Assembly: GCA_018105865.1 (NCBI GenBank)
Contig: CM030870.1
Location: forward strand, 1,800,001-1,864,000
DNA length: 64,000 nt
Source of the DNA: Metaphire vulgaris
Taxonomy: Eukaryota > Annelida > Clitellata > Crassiclitellata > Megascolecidae
Direction of reading: 5' to 3'
The notes under the pieces were generated by a model, which was not told where the DNA came from, searched no databases, and saw only the letters and a list, made by a program, of their open reading frames with translations. Shown piece by piece: positions 25,001 to 35,000 of the stretch; positions within the stretch are counted from its first letter, which is position 1; the number at the start of each line of letters is the position of its first letter. The translations under genes were made by a program, and so were the position numbers.

Positions 25001-28000
25001 GCTTAGCCTTTGTAGGCTGTCTCCGCCCCACTGCGCAATGTGGTCTGCCCCTTCTGTTCGTTCCCTCCATTATTCCAAACACTAAGATCTTGATTTTTCT
25101 GTCCTTCATTCTGCAGATATGCCCAAACAGCCTTAGTTTTCTTTTTATACTCATCTGCATTAAATTTTCTTTCATTTGTACACTCTGGTATATCTCCTCA
25201 TTATGTATCTTGTATATTAATCGGATTCGTAGTAATTTCCGGTGGCACTTTCTCTCAAACGTTAATATTTTTCTATCTATCTCCTACGTGTACACCCAAG
25301 CTTCACATCCATATAACATGCTGCTGAACACACATGTCTGCAATACTCGCATCTTTGTTTTCATTTGTATTTCTTTACTTTTCCAAATCTTGTCCATGGC
25401 TTGCAATACTGATGTCGCTTTGGCTATCCTCACTTCGACCTCCTTTCCACATGACAGGTCCTGTGTCATCAGTGATCCTAGATAGGTGAACATCTCCACA
25501 TTTTCTATTTGAACTCCATCCAATTTCAGGTTCATTTTAATATTTCTATCTCCAAACACCATTGTTTTTGTTTTGGCTAAGTTCATATGTAATCCGTATC
25601 TCTTCCCTCTCTGTTTATCTCTGTTACTAGTTCTTCCAATCGCTGTGCGTCCGTGTCCCTTGCTCTTAGGACCGGTTAACCGTTAACAACCTTAGTGTTG
25701 GTACAAATTTTGAAATATTGCCAGTTTTAATAAAATCTAAACTCATTGAAGACATAAGAAGCAAATTTTTATACTCTCAAATTCACAAGTAGACATGACG
25801 ATTTATACTATTAAAGGCTCAAAGCCACCGAGCCCATGGTGTCATTTAACCCGTTCCAGGGGGAATTAATTTTTTCAAGTCGTCCCCAATCGGGGTAATT
25901 AATTAATTTGAAAGGCGTTCATGTGAAAATGTGAACATACAAGTTTTAAACTTACTATATTTCAGGCTATATAGAAGCCAGAAAGATGCGGTTTGCACCA
26001 TTGTTTAGCATTTTTATTGCTCTTTCGAACCCTCCGTGCCAAACAAGACAATTTTGGGGGGTAGGGTCCACCCTACAGCCCAAAATAGAACCCCTCTCCA
26101 ACATTATGGTGAAATTTTGTTCAAAGCCCCATAGCAAAAATTTTTCCGCGGTAACCCCAAAACTGTGAGCGAGAAAGTTGTAAAGGGGTGTAAATTGGAA
26201 CAGAATAGTGCAAAAATTTTGAAGATTTGACAAAATTTGGGGTAGTTGTGATTTTTCAAACCCTACTACTCATTGCTCGAAGAAATGACAATTTTGCTAA
26301 CAGATTTTCAGTCTGAAAAACCGAACAACTCAGTATATTTCAGGCTATATAGAAGCTAAAAAGCTGCGGTTTGCACCGTTGTTTAGCATTTTTATTGCTC
26401 TTTCGAACCATCCGTGATAAAAAAGAAAATTTTGGGGGTAGGTCCACTCTACAGCCGAAAATCCAACCCCCCCCAAAAAAATTTCAAAACGCAATAGCAA
26501 AAAATTTTTTCACGGTGACCCCCAAACTGTGAGCGAGAAAGTTTTAGGGCGGTGTAATTGGAACATAATAGTGCAAACATTTTGAAGATCGGGCCAAAAT
26601 TGGCGGAGTTATGATTTTTCAAACCCCAGACTTGAGTCTTTTTCGAGGCATTTCAATGCAAAATCCCAGCATTTGGACGATCAACGGCAAGTTTTCTTGC
26701 TTATATAGTCAACAACAGCGAAGAAAGTGCTGCTATCTGTCGAATGGATAGTAACTAAATCGAAAAGTTACTTTGGGCGGTTTAAAACTTCAATGTCCAG
26801 GATACACACATGCTTATGTGGTGCGCCGTTTATAAACGACATAACCCAGGAACGGGCTAAGGGCCTAAAATATGACTCTTACATTACTGAGCTTTTCAAA
26901 TCACCCTCTTCCACTGCTCATCGCCTGCGCCACTCCACTGATCGGAAGAATGTTTATGTCCCCAGATCACGCACTGCTCTTACTCAGAGTTGGGCTTTTG
27001 CAGTGACTGGATCCTCCCTGTGAACACGTTCGCTTTCGATTTTAGCAGCCATCGTCAAGCAGTTGAAGCCGTTTATTCGCCTCTGCGTTTCTCGATCTCG
27101 GCTAACGTTGCGGTAATCTGCCTTGAACCCATCCATTTGGGAATCACTTCTTACTCCCTCGCTCTGTTCAATGCGAAAGCTAAAGTCTCACTACTTTGCC
27201 CTGCAACTCCAATGCCAGGAGTGCCTCCGAGTAGAAATAGAAGAGGCGCTATGCAAATCCCACATTACATTGTGGGATCACTTCATTTGGCATCATAATG
27301 TGATTTTCAATAGAAAATACTGAATTAGAACAAGTTAAGGAATACAAATATCTTGGAAGTTATATAACAAGATGGTCGATGTGAACGAGACATAAAAGCT
27401 AGAATCGGCATGGCTAAGGAAGCATTCTGGAAACAAAAAGAACTCCTAAGGAGAAACTTAGGATTAGCAACAAAGAAGAGAATATTGAGATGTTATGTAA
27501 CATCTGTGTTCATGTATCTTTGTGAAGGCTGGACAATAACAAAACTATGCAAAAGAAAATTGATGCATTTGAAATGTGGTGTTTCAGAAGGATGCTAAAA
27601 ATCAGTTGGAAAGATAAAATAACCAATGAAGAATGTTTGAAGAGAATGGAAAATAGAAAGACCCTGATGAAAGATATTGCTAAAAGGAAAACACAGTATG
27701 CTGGACATATAATGAGAGGATCATGACCACAGCAAGCTCTAAATGTCTTGGAAGGGAAATATGAAGGAAAAGCAACTAAAGGAAGACCACGAAGAACATG
27801 GCTAGACGACATAAAAAGCTGGACTGGCATAGAAAATTATGGGGAAATGAAAAGATTAGCTGAAGACCAAGACAAATGGAGACAAATCGTGACTGCCAAC
27901 CTTCGAATCGAAGATGGCACACCATGATGATGATGAATGTGATTTTAGGAATTGCTTAGACAAATTTCAGATATGATCCTGTGGGGATATCAAAGTTGGC

Positions 28001-29014
28001 ATGGGATTGAAACAACATTGTAATACTCAACACAAATGTCTTTTTACTGGTTTTACTGGTGCATTACATTGTACTGCTTTGACATTGGTCAGTTATGTTT
28101 TTGCTTATGTATTTAACATACTCCTTATGTAATCTCCATGCCACAAGGCTTAGTCCTCTTTCCTAATTCTATTCCTTTTATACATTGCCGATCTCCCATT
28201 GCTAATTCATCGCCAGGGTCTACAGATTCATCTCCTTGCTGGTGACACTCAAATATATGGTTCCTGCACCCCTGACCTGTGCCTTCGTCTCATTAATCTG
28301 GATTTTCTAGGTGCTTAGCCAATGCTGCTAACTACAGATGAGCAACTCACAAACAGAAGCCATCTGGTTCGCATTCAGATATTGACAGCGACCATCTTCA
28401 TTAGTTTGCAACCTGGTGTCTATTTTAGTCTAACCAAAGCATGACAGGACACGACTGCAAGCTGTTTCAACTCTCTGCATCAGCTATAATCTATCAAATT
28501 AATTATTGTTACAGCATGTTACATTTCTAAAGCTGATAGAATCTAGTCATCATCTGTCTCGATTACAAAAATGCAACACTGTCTGGACTAAGCAAAAATA
28601 AATACTAGCAGCTTCACTGTCCTGAATGCAGGTACAAGATTACATTTCAGTGCCAGATGTCATGATCATGTTATACCAATACTTAGACAGATTAAATGGC
28701 TAAAGGTTCCTGAGTGCATCATCTACAAAATTACCAATATCACAGAAATCGTGCGCTTATCTGACATTCCTGGATGCTGTCATCTTCATTCTGGTGCCTC
28801 TGTAGCCCTAGAAGTCCTGTATACTAGCACAAAGACAGCGTGCTGTTTGTCGCTTCCAGGAGTCAGAACAAGATGCCTTCAGACATTGCCACCATACTCA
28901 TCAGACACTTTCAAGCATTCACTGAAATCATGCTTTCTTCAACTACTGTTTCTGGAAACTCTTGAATAATTGCCTGCCATTATATCCAAAATTATTGAAT
29001 ATATTTATATATTA

Positions 29015-29046
<32 letters not shown>

Positions 29047-32000
29047 TATATATATTCTCAGGTTTTGAGCAGCGTTGTGTAGGTTTGGGAATCACGGTGA
29101 TATGTTAAGAAGGGGGTTTGGGGCCTGTCGGGCAGGGGGCGGGTATGAGTTGGGGCCTAGATTTGGAGAGGGAAGGGAAGGGGCAATATCATGCATAATC
29201 ACTTCAATAGTTTATTATATGCGGAATTTATTCAGAACTAGAAATCTTACGTGAATATTTTTAGTGTTGGAATTGAATAATAATTGCATGCTATTTTGTA
29301 AGTAAGCAAAATTGTTTTAAGTGTAAGAATGTTTCTTCCTTTGGCAGGCTCAGCATTTGCAAACAGTCTGACTGGCGGATTAAGCACCTCAATTGCTGTC
29401 ATCTGCCATGAACTTCCACATGAATTAGGTGACCTGTTTCTTCCTTTCATTAATATTGTTTTGAGATCTTATGTAGTTAATATAGAAAATGGAATGCAAT
29501 GACAGTTAATGTAGAACACCGGTTTCAGTTGTACCTGGTGTATAATTGCAGTGAACACATTCACACATGTGTGTATGGACACATACACTTGCTATTCTAA
29601 CGTCATTTGTTTCAGCCTCTTGACCCTGGCTGCTGCACCAATATCTGAAGGCCTCCTATGGGGCTATGTCCCTAGATTTGCTTAGTTTGGATCTAAGAGA
29701 CGAATGGTGTGGAACCAGCTAAAGTGTGTTGTAAGACACAACTGACATTGTTAGAAAAATATATCTATATTACGTAATTGTAGAATGATCAATAAGAATC
29801 ATAATTATCAAAAGCGTACAATGGCTCATTGGTGAGGCGACTACAGAAGGGTGCAGGTACCCTCCCTGATGGTTTTGGCCCCTCCCTGGGAGATGTATCT
29901 TCCCATCTTATCTGACCTGTGTTGCCTGGTGATGTTTCCCTGGAGCCCTTCAGATTTCTGAGGTCTCTGCTGATGGCTAGCTGCCTTCTAAAAGCCCCTC
30001 GGTCTGGCTGCATCTCCCCTATATGGATGTTCCCTCGCTGTGCTGGCATGGCGCCCCTACTCTTGATTTTTTCTGCATTTTTACTTGAACGACCTTATTT
30101 TTAGGTGACTTTGCAATGCTTCTGAAAGCAGGAATGTCTGCCAAGAAGGCACTAGTTTACAACTGTGTATCGTCATTGCTGTGTGTGTTTGGAATGGTAA
30201 TTGGAGTGGGCCTGGGCAACATTGGTTTCATAAACTCATGGATATTTTCCATTATTGCCGGAATGTTTCTGTACATTGCGCTAGTTGACATGGTAAGATT
30301 TGAACAAAGTTTAGACAAAAATTATCTGATCTTAATAAAAGCTCACGCCATACACATGATCTGTTTGTGACAATGCCTAATCACCGAGTTATGTTATTAT
30401 AGATAATCTGAATATTATAGAATAATTCATATAAAAAATATTTATGGTCACAGAATTTATTTTTAAAAGTCTTAATTAGATCTTCATTAAACCCTATTGC
30501 CCAATGAGGCCGATATTTTAGGGAGGGTCCAAAAGATGTATGGGGTGCAACAGGGGGTTGGGGTATGAAAATACGACTTTCTGTGTATGTAATATATGGA
30601 TTGCCCCTTTTTGTATGGTGTGGTTATTGTATGGGAAGTGTTTTTGAGCTTCTATTATCTCCCAATACTTAACATGTATGTATTTATACATGATATTTAC
30701 GGCATTGACAATTTCAACAGTATTATTTCTATTCAAGTGCTATTATTATTATTATTTTTATTTATACAACTTATTATTTCCTAAAGCTCAATTTGTAATA
30801 ATAATAATAAGAATAATAAAAAGAATAATAATAATAATGTAATTTTCATGTGGTTTAGGTGTGAAAATCGCTAATTACTCTTAATGTTTAATAACCCAGT
30901 TCTAGATAACTGTTCAAATCTATTTATTGTTTCAACTGTTACTGCCTTTTTATCCAAACTTGTCCATATTTCCACAATCTTTACACCAAAAGTTTTCTTT
31001 AGTCCTACAGCAGAGCCGGCACGTGACTTTCAGGGGCCCCCTGCAATTTTTATGAGCGCAGCATTTTGAAATGTCTTGTCTTGAGCAAAAATAAAAAAGG
31101 TCATCCGTATATATTTTTGCCTCTTCAAATGGCCTGATGAGCAAAAAACAAAACAAATACTACTTAAGAATAAGAAAAATGAAAACTCTTAAATATCCGA
31201 GGCCGGCGGGGACCCCTGCGGCCGCAGGCTTTGCAGGCCCCACGCGCCAGCTCTGTCCTACAGTCTTTTGAGGATTTTGCATTTTGTTGGTGGTATTTCT
31301 TATGGATCCTTGATGGAGGTCAGAACATTACATACCGTATATATTTGTGATAAAGTCGAGAAATTTAAGGCCAATTCACAGGTTATATATCTTGACCTCG
31401 ACTTATACGCGAGGCACTAACTGTTGGGTATAGTTTCCATACATAGCATGTCGAAAATAATTAATTTAGCTAACTCTGCGTAATTTTTTCAACACACGCT
31501 ATGGCATCTAAATAAAAGTTGACATCAGCGATTTTAAGATTGGTAATCTATAGGCGCCACATAAATATTAATTAACTATTGGCGTTACATAAATATTAAA
31601 AAATTCAAGATTACCGGTAAAGATTTTTATATTGTCAAGAATGAGCGAATAGCAGGTTTAGAATTTTCTTAATGGTCAGGAGTCAATCTGGGAATGTCAA
31701 AATCGTTCAGTTTCTCGATAGTTCAAAGCTTAAATGCAGTTTTTCAATCAAAACAAAGGCGCCGCTGCTGCCACATGCCCATTTCGCGTCCGCCATTTTT
31801 CCAACTCTCACTATCACCTCAAGAGGGTTCGCCGCGGTGACATCACTTCGACTTATAGCCGGGTCAATGACTTTAGACACCTTCAAATCCCCAAAATCTA
31901 GGGGTTGACTTATACTCGGATTGAATTTATCTCGAGTATATACGGTAGTAAAGAAAAAAATATCCATCTTACATTCTTACCAATCTCTATGTTGACATGT

Positions 32001-35000
32001 CTGTGAGCAGTGATGGGTAAAATACTTTCTGAATGTATCTCAGATACAGATACTGTATTTAAAATGTATTTAAGATACAGATAACCTAAACAAAATGTAT
32101 CTTGATACAGATACTTTTGAAATGTATCTAGATTTGTAAGATACATCATAAGATACATTTTCATTAGTCGAAGGTGAGCGTCTGCCCAAACAGAATGTCA
32201 ACAAAGTTATTAAATTTCTTAAAACTTCGACAGCTGCCATATGGCAAACAAGGCCAATCCTGTCCTTAACAATCAATGTGTTCAACAACCATTTTAGTGT
32301 TATGTTGTTAACACAGTCTACTGAACGAGGGAGGCATTTGCTTTCAGTAACAGCAGCTTCTGAAATACGCTGTCACTCAAGCGATTGCGACGTGCTGCCT
32401 CAATTTGACCAGCAGCAGACACAATTTAAAAATTCTCATTTAACAATAACAGCACTTGCTTCTCTTCAGCCATTTTATTATTCACTTCCGGTTGTTATGT
32501 GGGCTGCACGCTTAAACCAAAGACCTATATATTTGCTCTTTAATTTAGAATTAGACAATTATATGGCATGTAAGTAAGAACCAAATAACAGGTTGAGCCA
32601 GAGTCAGCCTGAATAATAAACAATTCGATTCAACATGCTCATGACCTGTGGTAACTGCTGTAACTACTCCTGTTTCTTTGTTTTGTACAATAGATTTGCA
32701 GTATTTTGTATTTTGAAGCAGTCAGAAGATACTAGATACAGATCAATTGTATCTGAGATACAGATACAAGATACCGATACATTAAAGTATCTAGATACAT
32801 TGTCAAAGATACAGTCTTTGTATCTTAGATACGTATCTAGATACATTTATCTAAGATACTACCCATCACTGTCTGTGAGGAACGGAAGATGTTAGTCTTG
32901 AAAAATCAGCACAGATGGTATGGACTTTGCTGTCATGACTAAATCAGGCAGTTAACCCTTAAGAAAGCCACAATTAAATTAAATTCTCCCATATTTCACC
33001 CATACTAAAATCATTACATTGGCTTTAAATAACTGAACGTATCCAATATAAGATAATAACACTTACATATAGCTCACTTCAGTCATCAAAACCTGTCTAC
33101 CTTAGATCACTATTAACCCCTCAGCCTCCTCGACCCACACGTTTGTCATCTCATCTCACTCTGTCACACCCGCTGAATCAGTCATTCCTGAAAATTTACA
33201 ACCTCACGCCTCATCCTCACCCGAACTTTGGAACTCAATCCCAGCTTCCCTCTGCAGACTTGGACACTTTCAAACAATAAAATCTGAATCCTCATTTCCT
33301 ATAATACCTGCATTATCTCCTCAAGTCTTCAGGTCTAAGCTTAAATCCTTCCTTTTCTTAAATCATTTCCTCCATAGCTGTAACAACCTAGCCTCACTGC
33401 CCTTCGGATGTTGACTATTTCCTGACTGATCATATACCTTCCCCATAGCTATTTTAACCCGTTCCAGGGGGATTTAATTTTTTCCAGTCGTCCCCAATCG
33501 GGGTATTTAATTTGGGGGGGAAAAGCATTCATGTGAAAATGTGAACATACAAGTTTTAAACTTACTATATTTCAGGCTATATAGAAGCTAGAAAGATGCG
33601 GTTTGCACCGTTGTTTAGCATTTTTATTGCTCTTTCGAACCATCTGTGCCAAAAAAGAAAATTTTGGAGGTAGGTCCACTCTACAGCCGAAAATCCAACC
33701 CCCAAAAAAAATTTCAAAGTGCAATGGCAAAACATTTTCAGTGGTGACCCCCAAACTGTAAGAGAGAAAGTTTTAGGGCAGTGTAATTGGAACATAATAG
33801 TGCAAACATTTTGAAGATCGGGCCAAAATTGGCGGAGTTATGATTTTTCAAACCCCAGACTTGAGTCTTTTTCGAGGCATTTCAATGCAAAATCCCAGTA
33901 TTTGGACAATCAATGGCAAGTTTTCTTGCTTATATAGTCAACAACAGCGAAGAAAGTGCTGCTATCTATCGAATGCATAGTAACTAAATCGAAAAGTTAC
34001 TCCGGGGCGGTTTAAAACTGCAATGTCCGGGATACACACATGCTTTTATGTGGCGCACCGTTTTAAGACTGCATTCACCGTTTCATTATGATTTTCGGGC
34101 GCCATTTATGAACGGCAATAACCGGCAACGGGTTAAGAAAGGCTTAGCGTCTAAGAATAAGCAGCTACTGTTGTGCTTCTTTCCAATGCGCTATAGAAAT
34201 CCACAAGATTTTACTTACTTACAATTAAGTTTATATGTTCCCTCTCTCTCATAACAACTAAATGGATATAAAGTTCTCAGGCTGCCTTTCCTGTTGTCAG
34301 CCCTACCTTGGGTGTTTTTGCTGACAATTTCTGGGCAAGGATAAGACTAGATAGGATAAGACTAAATATGCACCTCTGGCTGATTAATTATATATATTGA
34401 CCGGCTGATCATCGGTGCTGAACAATAAGCTGATTATTCATTTATTGAAATTTCTTTGGTCATTGCCAAGCTTATGGTATTGTCAAATGAATCGAATGAA
34501 AGCTACAGTGTCATCTCGTCCATAGTTGTATTTATAATAAAAATGTAATTTTCTAGCGGTTAGGAGGCAGAATGTGAACATAACACAAATGCCAAAATAA
34601 AGTAAGAGGCTTTGTTCTGAACTGCAGCATATACAGTGAAGGTAATATCACATTGAGTGAGCTGTTTACCATAGCATTATCCTATAGAGGCGATCCATAT
34701 ATTACATATGCAAAAGACAGCATATTTTCATATCCTCCCCTGTACATTTTTTGGACCCCCTTCCCTATGCGTACGTACAAATTGGCTGCTCTTCCCCCAC
34801 CCTGGTTGAAAAATTAATTTTATCCATAGTCACTAAGCATTTGTTTTACTATTAATACTATTAAAATAAAGAGTTTTGCAATATCAAGTTTTCTAACATT
34901 GATATTTATTAAATAAATGCAATAGAACATTCAAATATTATTGTCTTGAACACTGCATCTAACAGAGTAATTGTAATTGTGTTCAAATCTAATGTGTGAA

